DNA of 64,000 nucleotides, taken from positions 24,414,350 to 24,478,349 of the forward strand of contig CM057234.1 of the NCBI GenBank assembly GCA_029891385.1, written 5' to 3'. Below, piece by piece: positions 12,000 to 23,883 of this stretch. The stretch comes from Erythroxylum novogranatense (taxonomy: Eukaryota > Streptophyta > Magnoliopsida > Malpighiales > Erythroxylaceae). Position numbers and translations under genes: made by a program. The notes beneath the pieces are model-generated. The model worked only from the letters and a program-made list of their open reading frames with translations. It ran no database searches and had not been told where the DNA came from. Each line of letters begins with the position of its first letter. Position 1 is the first letter of the stretch.

Positions 12000-14390
12000 T
12001 TCAATGGGAGGATATCCACTATAACTGCACTGACCTAGTTATCATTTGGTACAAAATTCTTATCATTGAGAGTAGCTTTACCATCATTATCATTCAATTT
12101 TAATACACCAAATGACATGTTAATGCTTTTCCATCTAAGATTATCTTCCAAGCCATTGACATCTACCAAATTCGGTTCTTTAGAAATCTAATCCGCCAAA
12201 AGATCATTATTATTAATAGAAATTGGATTAGTTGAACTACTTGTGTTATTAAGACTTCTAGTAAAAAATTAAATTAAATTATTAGAAATTATATCGAAAT
12301 TAATAATGATAATAACATACCTTTCCCAAAGCTTTAAATTGTAATGAACAAAAACCAAGTCATTCAACCTCTTATACTCCAATATATTCCTTTTTTCTTA
12401 GTGGATAAATTCAAATGTATTCCAGTTTCGTTCACAGCCTGTTGCAATCACATATTGACTTAAAATCTGAATTGCAAACCTTTTCAATTCTGGAACACCA
12501 TTTCTGAATTGATCCCACTAAGAAACTGTAAGTCATAAGATAACAAAAGTAGTGTTATAAACAAAATAAAGTGATAATTAATTTTCAACAAATAAGAAAA
12601 AGGAAATAACTAATACCTGGAGAAAGTTTTTCTCTTTGTCGAATAGCAATCGGCATTCCAAAATCTCCATAAGACAATTTGTAAAGCTCCATTTGTGAGC
12701 TTAAAAGACCTTGCATTGCGTCAATGCTAATAATTGTTGTAATAATTAAAAACATTTCTCTATTAACTTCAGCTTGTTTAGTAAGATTCAGTCTAAAATA
12801 GACACTAGGATTTAAAAATGCCCCAGCTATAAACAATTGAGAAGAAAGTTGTCTTTCCCTTTTCTCATTAATAATTGAAAGATATGGTATATATAAAGAA
12901 GGCTGGTGTTTCAGATTGGCCTTGATTGCTTCTGTTGCTCTCTCCATGGCATAAAAAATATAACTCATTGTTGGCTTTTCTTCACATCAGCCAAGCGAGG
13001 TACCCTTACTAAAGGCTCACAAACTTGGATAACAAATTGACATTGAGACAAAATTCTCTATCTTCTAATATAATATTACAAACCTCCACTCTAGTATTAG
13101 ACCTAGTATATTGAAAAGCAATCCACTTATCATTTGTAAATATTTTTCTTGACTCTTTTTTCATCGAAACAAAAAGACTGAAATGATAAGAAATTTGTTG
13201 CAAATCTTGTCACAATAGGATGATACAAATTCTTACCATTGGTAAATTCCTTTATCATCAAATTCAATACCCATTCACGATTATAAATAAACTTTGTCAC
13301 CTTTTTAGTTTTCTGCACACTCTCATCAATAACAGGAAGATACCTAGGATCTCCTATATTCTCCAACATTAGGTCAATGCAATGTGCAACACAAGGAGTC
13401 CAAAAAAATGAATTATATGTATTTTACAACCCTTTTTCTGCTACTTTATAAGCGGAATCATTGTCAGTAATAAACTGAATAATGTTTTTTGGCTCTACAT
13501 TATTCACAAATTTATCAAATATCACAAACAAAGTCTCAATATTTGTAATAAGGCCTGATGCATCAATAGATTTAAAAAACATAGAGCCATTTGTAGAATA
13601 AACCAAAAAATTTATAATAGGCTCTTGTCTCATATTTGTCCAACCATAACACATAATTAAATATTTATAAGTACCCCAATTCTCTCTTCTTTCAGCCAAA
13701 TAACTTTTAATTTCAGAAACATAACAACTCAAAAGTCTACCTCTTAAGTCATCAATCGAAGGATCTTTGTATTCTGAATCATAAGAGGCTATTGCATCTA
13801 TCATAGGTTGATAATAATAAGACTGAGAAGCATTAAATGATGAACCTATATCATACCACCATCTAGCTACTGCCATATTGACGTTGTGAGTTGTATCTCT
13901 TGATTGTATTGTACTACGAATTGAAGGTTGGGCTCCAGGAGTTGTTTGTGATGCAAATAAACTAATCACCTGCCTTCTTTTTTTTCTCACATCATCTTCA
14001 AGTACTTCTTCTTGATCCTGAGATGCAACACTACCAGTAACAGTACTACCACTACCACTACCACTTCTACTTCCACCTTCAACATTTCTAAAATCACCAC
14101 GGAAACTAAAAAACAAACTTCCACTACCAATTTCAAAATTCAACATTTCCCTTCTAGCTCTCCCATATTGATATTCATCAAGCAATGTTTTCATTTGCTA
14201 CTTCACATCATGATTTACTTTTTTACAGGGTTTCAAATCTCCTTTAACCCCAGCTAAATGTTTATTTTAATTAGGTGATTCCTCCACCTTTCAAATACTT
14301 GTTACAAAATAAGCAAATAGTATGGCTTCTCATACTGGGAACTAATGCAATATGAGCCCAAGCTGAATCATTGTATCTTCCTGAAGTGGG
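12000..14390 (-). pseudogene. hAT transposase relic (BED finger, DUF659-like, hAT dimerisation)
   Basis: Read on the minus strand, the BED zinc finger is at about 14390-14213 (ICLFCNKYLKGGG, then after a frameshift HLAGVKGDLKPCKK), with in-frame stops. The longest open piece (14194-13424) carries a basic and Ser/Gly-rich stretch and then the DUF659-like core, with FFKSIDASG, TLFVIFDKFV and FITDNDSAYKVA. Further pieces at 13369-13130 and 12968-12585 carry the middle region. CERNWNTFEFIH near 12445-12400 is a clear hAT dimerisation motif. The protein would be a cut-and-paste transposase. At least four frames are needed to read it, so it is dead. The upstream leader at 21046-21540 fits a 5' exon with a very long intron. 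Confidence 0.85.
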
Positions 14391-14625
14391 TTAATTAGGT
14401 GTACTTGAATTTTTTTCTATTTATCTGTAAAAATAAATGAATGCATATATCAAAATAAATAACACATAAAAATAAATAACACATAATTTCAGTACACAAT
14501 ATGCATATGTATCTTATATAATATAACTCATTCTGTATGATTATGTTACACACAATTCAATTTCATGGAACACAATTTACTATAAGTCAAAAGCTAACAA
14601 TTCAAAACAATCAACATATATAATT

Positions 14626-15835
14626 ACACAAAACATATATAACCACTTTCTATTTCCAACAATCACAAAACATACATAAAACAATTTCTATTCCCATTAA
14701 TCACAAAACATTTATAAAATAATTTCCATTTTTACAATTTTCAACAATTTCCATTACCAACATCTACACATCATACATAAACAATTTCCATTTTCAACAA
14801 TTTTCATTTTCATTAATCACAAATCATACATAAACAATTTACATTTCTAACATCCACAAATCATACATAAACAATTTCCATTTCTAACAATTTTAACAAT
14901 TTCTATTTTCAATAATCACAAAACATTCATAATTTCATTTCCATTTACATTTTCTACAATTTTCAACAATTTCCATTTCCATTTCCAAGAATCACAATTC
15001 ATTCATAAAACAATTTCCATTTCCAACATCCACAAATCATACATAAACAATTTCCATTTCTAACAATTTTAACAATTTCCATTTCCAATAATCACAAAAT
15101 ATTCATAATTTCGTTTTCATTTCCAACAAAATTTAACAATTTCCATTTCCATTTCCAATAATCACAATACATTCATAAAACAATTTTCATTTCCAACATC
15201 CACAAATCATACATAAATAATTTACATTTCTAACATCCACAAATCATATATAAATAATTTTCATTTCCAACAATTTTAACAATTTTCATTTCCATTAATT
15301 ACAAAACATTCATAATTTCATTTCCATTTCCAACAATTTTAACAATTTCCATTTCCATTTCCAATAATCACAATACATTCATAAAACAATTTTCATTTCC
15401 AACATCCACAATCATACATAAACAATTTACATATCCAACATCCACAAATCATACAAAAACAATTTCCATTTCCAACAAATTTTAACAATTTCTATTTCCA
15501 ATTCCAATAATCACAAAATATTCATAATTTCATTTCCATTTCTAATAATCATAATACATTCATAAAATAATTTTCATTTCCAAAATCTACAAATCATTCA
15601 TAAACAATTTACATTTCCAACATCTAAAATCATACATAACCAATTTTCATTTCCAACAATTTTTAACAATTTCCATTTTCAATTATCACAAAACATTCAT
15701 TATTTCAATTCCATTTCTAACAATTTCCATTTCCATTTCCAATAATCACAATACATTCATAAAACAATTTCCATTTTCATTTCCAACATCCAAAATCATA
15801 CATAAACATTTTCCATTTCCAACAATTTTATTTCG
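14626..15835. repeat. Degenerate tandem array of a CAATTTCCATTTCCAA-type unit
   Basis: About 1.2 kb is built from variants of two short phrases, caatttccatttccaa and atcacaaatcatacataaa, alternating many times with substitutions and indels. It lies upstream of the transposase exons, inside the presumed intron of the hAT gene. It has no coding potential. Confidence 0.8.
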
Positions 15836-18452
15836 ATCTCCAATAATACATTCATATCACAATTTCTATTTTAACAATTTCAATTCAAAGTTTCAAACAT
15901 GAGGATCAAGTTGAAGGGTATGATATGATTTACATAATTTCCAAATAATGAATGACATATCTTGTACAATTATTCATACACATCTATTCATAACATGATG
16001 ATCAAGTTGGAAGATATATTCATAACATAGGGATCAACCGATCAAGTTGAAGGATATAACTTTGGAAATGTTTTTTTTTTTCCTTATTTAAAGCTTTGAA
16101 TCTTCTTTTCATTTCTAGCAAATCATAATATTATATACACCATTCTATATTTTGTTCTTAAATATATATGTTACTTTTACAATTTTTAATTGACATTAAT
16201 AAGTCTAAGTATAAATGATTGGAACCTATAGTAACAACATATTGACAATTTGAAAGCAAAAAAGTTCTTTTTGGGATACATTTATTACATCACTACTTTC
16301 ACACATTATCTATTATAAATGTTGGCACCGTTTCCGGAACCCAACTCTTGCCTTGAAACCATCATCGATTTTTTTCCCTCTTGCTCTTATACCACACATG
16401 TTGGATCCATTTTCGAAACCCAACATCCGAAAACCATTCATAAAACGTGAGCATAATAACCTGTAGGGTTATTATATGGAATCTTTTTAGCCATTATCGG
16501 TTCATCGTCATTCTCATAACATCTCAAGCCACAAGGGCGAGCCCACACAAAGAAATGACAATAACCACAATTGATTTTCTTCAAAACAATTGTAGCTCTA
16601 TGTTTCTAGTTCATTTTGGAGAAATAAACAACTCAATCAGGTTTCTATAGAGGAAGATATGCTTGAAAATCCAAAGTGTGTTCATACCTCAATCATGGTC
16701 TCCCAACTGGCCCCTTAATTTATTTCTTTCAAAATTTGTCAAATCAACTCCAAAAGATCTAAATTTTTATTAAGAGATAGATACATGTCTTAGGAATCAA
16801 TCGCCTCAAGAATCACCTCATTCGGAGGTCGGACAAAGGAGTTATGACCAAACGAATCCGATATGTTCATATCCTGATTCCTACTAAACATACTTTGGTG
16901 CAAATGCCATAACTTTTACTATGGGTATCGGATTAACTTCTTTCTTAAACCATTAGAACGTAGACATCTAGGGCTACAACGTTCATGAAGACCTAAATTT
17001 GAAATTCAGTCATTATGAGGGTCAAAATACACAGATCGTGTAAAATCACACAGTCAGACCGTGTAACCTTCGGGTGAAATAGCATCCATACGCCCAGAAA
17101 AACACGGCCCGTGTGAATTCACATGGGCAGGCCGTGTAACCTTCAGATGAAACAAAATTTCACCCTCTAAGACCCTTCCAAAGGGTCCTAAATCCATCCT
17201 AACTTCTCTTATACTCATAATCTTGCCAAAATCCACTCTTTCGAGTCTGAGATTCACTTCATATACGCTAATGGTTGAGGAATTTCGTCCACTACAACAT
17301 CCTAACTTGGAATGAGCATAACTCTCAACTAAGATATCGAAAAATCACAAACTTGGTATCGTTGGAAAGCTAAAAGGACAAGCTACAACTTCTGTGAAGA
17401 CAACTTGGTCCAATTTAATCTAAATCAATACAGTTTTTCCTTGGAAGACAGCATATGCATATTTTTATCCTTATGGAAAACTTACAATTTTGCCTTATAC
17501 AAACTTGGATTTTTATGAACATAACCATTCAACTACCAATTGGAATTCTTCAACTCTCAACCTTAATCCATACGACCATTCCTATTTAACAACGTCTCGT
17601 GCTTCATGACATTCCTATCTTTCCTTTCCATATTATCTCATACATATATATAACAATAGCTCATATTCAATGTTTGTCAACTCATCATCCATACACAATT
17701 TCACATTTCAAAATCCATACACATATCCATACTTCATTTGCATCATAAATTAAGAGTTTACCAATTTCAATAGCAACTCATGCCACAATACATCGTCAAT
17801 GTCAAAATCTAATATACAAAACATGCAAAACCTAAAATTTCTCAAAATCCACTTGAAGCCTTGTTTTACATCAATAATTCCAAAACACAACAAAACATGC
17901 ATATTCGGAATTATGCCTTGATTCACTTTCATTGGATCTCTTATTCTTCACTTGAAGATGGGGAAAAAGAGGGGGTGAGCTCGAAAGCTCGTGAGTAACA
18001 GCTTATAACGAAAAAATAAGCAAAATCTTTCAAAAGTTTACTGTCATAGAAAATCCTTGTTGAAAATCCATAAAATGTTCGTTTCTCAAATTTTCATCAT
18101 GTATTCAAATTCATAAGTCACAAAACATGAATGCATCAATTTGTCCACAAATCATGAACACATAAGCACATAAATGGTTTAGGTAGATCCATATTCATGA
18201 CGTCTACACATTCCCATATACTGGTCCTGTGTAGTTGTAAACTTGAGGGAGTCCTTGAAGGAGCTCTGAGCCACTAGCGGGCAGGCGGAAGAAGCCTATT
18301 CTTGGGTCAACGTGCACGTGACGGTTCTTGGATGAACTACCAAACCCACATAACATGTAATCTATGAACTTGAAAACCAATTGCCCAAATGGCACATTTT
18401 GAAAACTTGTCTTCTATGAGCATGAAACATTCCATATGCAATTTTACATCAT

Positions 18453-18556
18453 CATTTCACAATTCATCAACAACTACATTTATATCTCAAGCATAAGCCA
18501 TCAACATTTCACAATTCACCGACAACCACATTCATATCTCAAGCATAAGCCATCAA
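18453..18556. repeat. 52-bp tandem duplication inside the solo LTR
   Basis: Two near-identical copies (18453-18504 and 18505-18556), each containing catttcacaattca and aagcataagccatcaa. A third copy begins at 18557 and fades. Confidence 0.8.
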
Positions 18557-19420
18557 CATTTCAACTTATTCAAAAACAACCATTTCAACAATTATGAAGC
18601 ACTTAGAAGTTATTCCCAAAATTCACCAACAACAATATATGACATATTCTCAAGCATATAGAGAAACAATAAATACACATTTATAGGGTAGTTGGGAAAC
18701 CATTTAATTCCATTTATTTGAAAAACATTTAAAGCTCATTAACTCACTTATAAAAGTGAAACCCACATAACACATGTTTCATGAACTTACAAACTTTTTG
18801 CCCAAAATGGAACATTTTCTTGAAAACTTTTTTTTCATATAAAAAAATCATTCTTAAAAACATGATTGTATAAACGTGCGTTCTTTTCAAACGAAAAGCA
18901 CTTTCATAAAACATCACACAATTCACATATCAACATGTAGCAATTTCTCAATTCATTCAAGGAACCATTTACGCAACAATTTTGATGTAATTTAAATCAT
19001 TAAATTTCCTTGATTTAAAGAAAACAAAAGTGGCTTATTTACTCTATTATAAACATGTACCCACCTTAATTCCTTGCTTGAAAATCCAACCTTAATTGTT
19101 CCCTTCCTCTTGGTCTTGAATAGGGTTTCTCTTGATTTCCTAAAACAAACCAAAATTCTCATTCAATTTTGATTCAAATGGAAATCCCCCAATTTTCACA
19201 AAATCTCTAAAACTTCAAAATCACAACAAATGAAATTAACCCTAATCAAACTCAAATTCAACCTACCCATAGTCCATATAGGTTAGGAAACCCAAAACCT
19301 AACTTAGAAACCCTAAAAATCAAATGGGTTCCTTAAATCATATTCTTCAACACCCATTCTCTATATAAACACTTTCTCTTTCTAACTCTTTCTTTAACAA
19401 AGCAATAAGAAGAAGATAAA

Positions 19421-19430
19421 CTTACCTTAG
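19421..19430 (-). promoter_or_regulatory. Putative splice donor in the solo LTR
   Basis: On the minus strand the text reads CTAAG then GTAAG, a consensus donor, about 160 bases downstream of the TATA box at 19582-19590. The same arrangement occurs in the two LTRs of the 54-63 kb element (57041-57046 and 61898-61903). Confidence 0.5.
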
Positions 19431-19581
19431 CAAAATGATTCCCTTTCTTTTTCTTCTTCTTTCTTCTTCCTTCTCTCTTCTTCTTTCCTTCTTCTTTTCT
19501 TCTCTCCACGACTCTCTCTCCCTCTTCTCTCTAAATTTTCGTTTCCCTCTCTTCAAAAGAGAAAACCACTTCTTTCTCTTG

Positions 19582-19590
19582 CCTTTTATA
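19582..19590 (-). promoter_or_regulatory. TATA box of the solo LTR
   Basis: The minus strand reads TATAAAAGG, a strong plant TATA box, followed by a purine-rich leader (GAAGAAGAA-type text on the minus strand) down to the splice donor at 19425. It would be the transcription start region of the LTR in minus orientation. Confidence 0.55.
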
Positions 19591-20387
19591 CCACTAATGA
19601 TGCTAAAAAGTCCATATTGCCCTTACTTAAATGCTTAAGTAGTCTTCCAATTTTGCCCTCTTACATAAGTTACCACCTTAATTCAATTTAAATCCATGTC
19701 ATAAGATCTTACTCACATTAACATGCTAATAAACTCCCATTAACATGCTAATTAATTCCACAAAATATTCTATTAAGACCTTAAAATTCATTTAAATCAT
19801 GGTTAACTCCTTCTTAAAATCAACACCTTTTTTTTAATCATGCAATTGAAGGAATTTGCTTGTACTTCCTTCTAAAGAAATATTCCTCATTGTCTTAATT
19901 TTCTAATGACACTAAAATCATTCAATTCGGCTCAGTACTCTGAAAGTCATACCCAAACATTTCCAAACTGTTTTTATGCCAAAATAATATTCTATGCTCA
20001 ATTTCCACCCAAAAATTGACTTTCTTAGAGACTGAATTAGAACTCAATTTCATCAGACAATTTGTAGCCTTATCTCTCTAGTTTAATCCAAATTAAGAAT
20101 CATCTGATTCGGATAACTAGAGAAAAAGTTATGGCCAAAATACCAAAGCATACTCAATGATCATGTTTTAACTTATAACTTCCAATATTTCACATATAAC
20201 TCATCTTGCACATAACTATTTTTTCTACTTCATTTCAAATTCAAGAATTCTTCTATTCTTTACACATGAATAATCGCCAAAAATTTTCATTTCATATTTC
20301 TAAATTCCAAGAAAAGTTCGGGGTCCAACAATAAATATTTATGATGCCCCTCCCACACATATATATTACCAAATACTTCAAGTTTAA

Positions 20388-20536
20388 CATAATTTATACT
20401 CAATTAATTATTTACCCAAATCTAATACCCAAATAGGAAAATACTATCATTAACTACAATCAATTATTATTAATATCCAATTGCATAATTTTATACTCAA
20501 CTAATTATTTACCTTAAGTCAATACCCAAATATTAA
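20388..20536. repeat. Diverged direct repeat, period about 95 bp
   Basis: Two similar copies contain tatactcaattaattatt and tatactcaactaattattt followed by aatacccaaata. They lie just right of the solo LTR, within the hAT intron. Confidence 0.6.
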
Positions 20537-21045
20537 AAATAAAATACATTTTTATTTACAATTACAAGTTACAAACTTACAACGTTAATTGTCAATTAAT
20601 GATTTAAGTTTTACAATTTTACAACTTTAATATTATCGTTTATGTTTAATTTAAATTTAAGTTGTTTTAAGTTCGACTTTCAAGTTTCATAATCAGTCGT
20701 GCATTTCATTCATCCAAAAGCTTATCATATATTTTTGATAAACTTAAACCAATTTTTATTCTTTATAACCAAACAAAACAACCAAACAACTCATTCATCA
20801 CTGTGACTGAAACATTCATAATTTCATTTCCAATATCCAAATCACAAATGACATAACAAAACCGTGATCATTCATCATTTCAATTCTAATATCCAACCCA
20901 GATACACGCAAATTGCACATCACAAAATCAAATTCCAACATCTAACCAATTCACAAATCCATCATCCAATCCAACATAATAAAAAATGCAATTAAGTAGA
21001 AAAAAGTCGAAAACTCAAAAAACACTCCCAAAACCAATTCACTTA

Positions 21046-21540
21046 CTTTGAGTCTTCTGGTTCGGTGATGGGTCAAAGGCTTTCGGGGTATATGTGCCTG
21101 AGCTATGACCTTCTTTCCTCCTTCAGACGTTCAGTGGCGATGACGTGGTGAGGTGGTCCCCGTGGAGGAAGATTGAAGACGATAGCATTTTCGGGGGACA
21201 CCAAGGGAGGAATCGAGGAGGAAGAGGGAAGGAGCAGCATTGTCGGAGAGGGACCAGTCACCAGTATCGTTGAAGATGAAGATAGTGAAGAGAGAGAGAG
21301 AGAATAGTGGCGGTGGTGAGTGAAGAAGTGAGACTTAGTGAGAGAGAGATGGAAAAAATGAGAAGGAAGGTAGAAGAAGGTTCGAGAGAGTGGAGAAGCG
21401 AGGGGCCAGCGACGAAGTTAGTGAGAGAGAGAGAGAGAGAGAGAGAGAAAACAGAAGCAAGGAGGAGAAGGTTTGAGAGAGAGTGAGAGAGTGTAGAGGT
21501 TGGGGGGTTTCGGTTTAGGTTTAGGGTTTTTTAGCAAAAA
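21046..21540 (-). other. Probable 5' leader exon of the hAT transposase gene
   Basis: On the minus strand this is a pyrimidine-rich, CT-repeat-containing stretch after AAACCCTAAACC-type text, typical of plant transposon 5' leaders. It ends with CAAA then GTAAGT at 21050-21041, a consensus splice donor with GT at 21046-21045. The next recognisable coding sequence on that strand starts at about 14390, implying an intron over 6 kb long that includes the solo LTR. This is inference from motif and position only. Confidence 0.4.
21420..21450. repeat. (GA)n microsatellite
   Basis: An uninterrupted GA run inside the hAT leader region. Confidence 0.9.
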
Positions 21541-22689
21541 TTGCAAATTGGTCCTTAATTTTTTCAAATTTTATAGTATCGACTGGTACCTTTCGATATT
21601 GTATGTACCGGTCAGTACCTAACAAAAAACGGGTATCAACTAGTATTAGAGGTCAGTACCGAAGGAACAAATATCGTTCCGTACCTGCCAATACCGACTG
21701 GTACGAAATGGTATTTGTTCCTAATAGGAGGCTTGAAATAGTTCATTGTGATGGTTTGAATGGTATATCCTTCACCTTCAAATGATTTCAAAAACTCAAA
21801 TTTAGTGACACAATTCTAATTTGATGGAATCTTAGTTCAAGTTTAAACCATCATAATATGGGTTGGACCGAGCTGATGACAAAACTGAGCTAATCTATTT
21901 CCATCTTTTATATCTTCCACTCAAACTTTATTAAAATTGTAAAATTAATAGTTTTTTGTAACTTAATTTCAGTTTAATAATTTTTTTACTTAATTAAAAT
22001 TGTCTTTTAGAATGAACATATTAAATCACATTTTACTTTTTCATTGAGGGACTGATGGATTTTACGTTATTTAAGATTTTAAATTTTAAAATAATAAGTA
22101 TAATTGTGTCACTAAAATTATAACACTTATCTAAAACATATTTAACTACATTTTAATAACGAAGTATATAATAATGCATAATTCTCTTTCATTAAACTGA
22201 TTTCAACAAATACAACCACATTAGTTTCGTTAAAAAAGAAAATCATGTTGTCTATCCGTTGCAATGTAACTGGAAAAAAAAAAGAAGAAAAAGAAGAAGA
22301 AGAAAGAAACAGCTCAAGAAATCGCAAAAGAGGGACAGGAGACCTCAACACAAAGTTGACAACTGGCCTTTACCAAGCTACTTGACTTTAGAGTTGAGAT
22401 CAAATTGTGTCTCCGTTGATAGAATAGAAGGCATCATCTCAATCCCCAGCAATAAAAAAAGCATGCCCTTTTGGCTTCATTGCATCTCAACCAGCACTTT
22501 ACTGCGAAAAATATATATAACCTCTTTCACGCACTCTACCTTTTAACTAGGGGCCAAATCATAACAAATGCTGACCCATGTTTCATAATAACAGGAACAT
22601 CCTTCTTTAATCCATATAAGGTAAATATAACATCCTATGACTAGTTACATAGATTGTAAGGCTGCTTAACCGAGATGGATAAAAGTCAT

Positions 22690-23611
22690 TTAATACAGGA
22701 ACTGCCTCCCAGTGTACGTCTGCCCAAAGGACCAACTGGCAGGTGCAACGTTGTAGGACACCACACTATGCCCATTGCTGGTTGTTACTGCAAATGAAAG
22801 GCTCTGTCCATTAAGGTAGGCATTGCTCTGCCAGTTTTGGCCCCAGTTTCTTGACATTGCTTGCCACCTAGTTCTTGAACCCTTGATAGCCACCGAACGC
22901 ACATCACCAGCACCTCCTACGTTAGTTATAAGCACTAAATTGAAGTATGAATGGCCGTTTATGGTGAACCTGATGCCTCCTCTTCTTCTGCACCTGACCC
23001 TGAGTCCATCACAAGGCACACGAGCAATGTCAAACGAATATTCATTCCAAAATCTATGAACTGTTGCCTTCTGAGAGGCTGAGAACAAATTTGAAGAAAT
23101 GAGTGTTAATAAGCTTACCTTCTATAAATTACTGGGACAATACCAGCTCTATACTGAGCAATTCTTAGGAAGATAGGTTGGGAGAGATCAAAATGGTGGT
23201 TAGGAGGATCGCACCAGCCTCCTGGTGGGCAAAAGTTGGTGGCTGTAACGATAATGGAGCCAGGAAGACACCACCGTCTGTCATTCACGCATCTGATCTC
23301 AAAGCAAGCACCACAACTTAAGCCATCATTGAACAATGCAGTGCTCAGTGCAGCTGTGTTCACTCCATAGCCCTGACTGTACAGGTTTCCATAGCCACAT
23401 GCCCCTCCTGTAAATAAAACTGAGTATGTTAGTATCACATTATTCGCTTCTAGAAAACAACACAAGTATAAAGGATATATGTACCCATTGTCCCGGAGGC
23501 GTCACCTCCTCCATAGAAAGTGGCATGAGCATTTATCCAACCTCCATAGTAACCCTTAACAGAGGAGACAAATGAGAGAAACACCACTACAAGAAGTCCA
23601 ATAAATGCCAT
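22690..23611 (-). CDS. EXPA: Alpha-expansin, three exons
   Basis: Exons are 23611-23485 (127 bp), 23407-23119 (289 bp) and 22999-22690 (310 bp including TAA), giving 241 residues. Donors are GTACAT and GTAAGC; acceptors follow TTTACAG and GGACTCAG. Exon 1 encodes a signal peptide ([20 protein letters not shown]) and [20 protein letters not shown]. Exon 2 completes the six-stranded GH45-like domain with [24 protein letters not shown] and HFDLSQP (the HFD motif). Exon 3 encodes the cellulose-binding-like domain with [20 protein letters not shown] and a tryptophan-rich [10 protein letters not shown]. Alpha-expansins are secreted and loosen cell walls at acid pH without hydrolysis. Two oddities: the loop between NFCPP and GGWC is about eight residues shorter than usual, and the VPC after the second intron reads VRC. 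The exon 3 acceptor was chosen because it alone keeps phase and restores the conserved RRV-x-C-RRRGG junction. No stop or frameshift is seen. The nearest neighbours are transposons, so regulation cannot be read from context. Confidence 0.92.
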
Positions 23612-23802
23612 AAATTCCTACAGAAATCAAAAGTCACAAAATTCTTTAGCATCTTGTAACATTGTGCGAAGATCATGGATTAAATTGTGAAAACAGTAGG
23701 AGACCAGAAACGGAAAGACAAGGAAGATTGGTCATTACAGGAAAATGGAGCTAGAGAGAAGTTGCAGCGAGGGAGATTGTGAATATGGGGAGGAACTTGC
23801 AA

Positions 23803-23813
23803 GGAATAAATAG
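23803..23813 (-). promoter_or_regulatory. Possible TATA box of the expansin gene
   Basis: The minus strand reads CTATTTATTCC about 190 bp upstream of the ATG at 23611. The spacing would leave a 5' leader of about 160 bases. It is the best TATA-like match in the interval. Confidence 0.4.
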
Positions 23814-23883
23814 AAGTAGCAGTCAACATCTGACTTGACTGACAATGTCGCAACTTTTTAGCTGTAGGGACCAGATCATCCAA

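Larger units (their letters stand above)
16320..20330 (-). mobile_element. Solo LTR (4011 bp) of a large-LTR retrotransposon family
   Basis: It starts tgttgg at 16320 and ends ggtccaaca at 20330, so on the minus strand it runs TGTTGGACCCCGAA to CCAACA. It is flanked by a perfect 5-bp duplication, ataaa, at 16315-16319 and 20331-20335. Homology with the LTRs at 54219-63502 is clear in several blocks: the first 70 bases, a 190-bp-type unit at about 20030-20165, gtcaacgtgcacgtgac near 18305, and gatggggaaaaagaggggg near 17958. No internal region or second LTR is present. Solo LTRs usually arise by recombination between the two LTRs of an element. Confidence 0.85.
11377..21735 (-). mobile_element. 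hAT transposon with BED/DUF659-like transposase, interrupted by a solo LTR
   Basis: Transposase remnants lie at 12000-14390 on the minus strand and a probable leader exon lies at about 21046-21540. Both outer regions (11380-11490 and 21575-21735) are rich in GGTAC/GTACC-type motifs such as ggtatgata, gtaccgatatcgg, ctggtacc, gtaccggtcagtacc and gactggtacg, the kind of subterminal repeats transposases bind. Removing the 4.0-kb solo LTR leaves about 6.3 kb. Exact terminal inverted repeats and the 8-bp target duplication were not resolved, so the limits are approximate. Confidence 0.6.

Noticed and set aside
14012..14257. Threonine-rich frame on the plus strand
   Set aside because: It is the opposite strand of the Ser/Gly-rich part of the hAT transposase.
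14626..15835. CRISPR-like array
   Set aside because: Units are degenerate, without fixed repeat length or unique spacers, and the DNA is from a plant nucleus.
22999..23088. Exon 3 of the expansin starting farther upstream with an extra [17 protein letters not shown] segment
   Set aside because: The other nearby AG acceptors give stops or the wrong phase when joined to exon 2; only the acceptor before 22999 keeps frame and the family junction.
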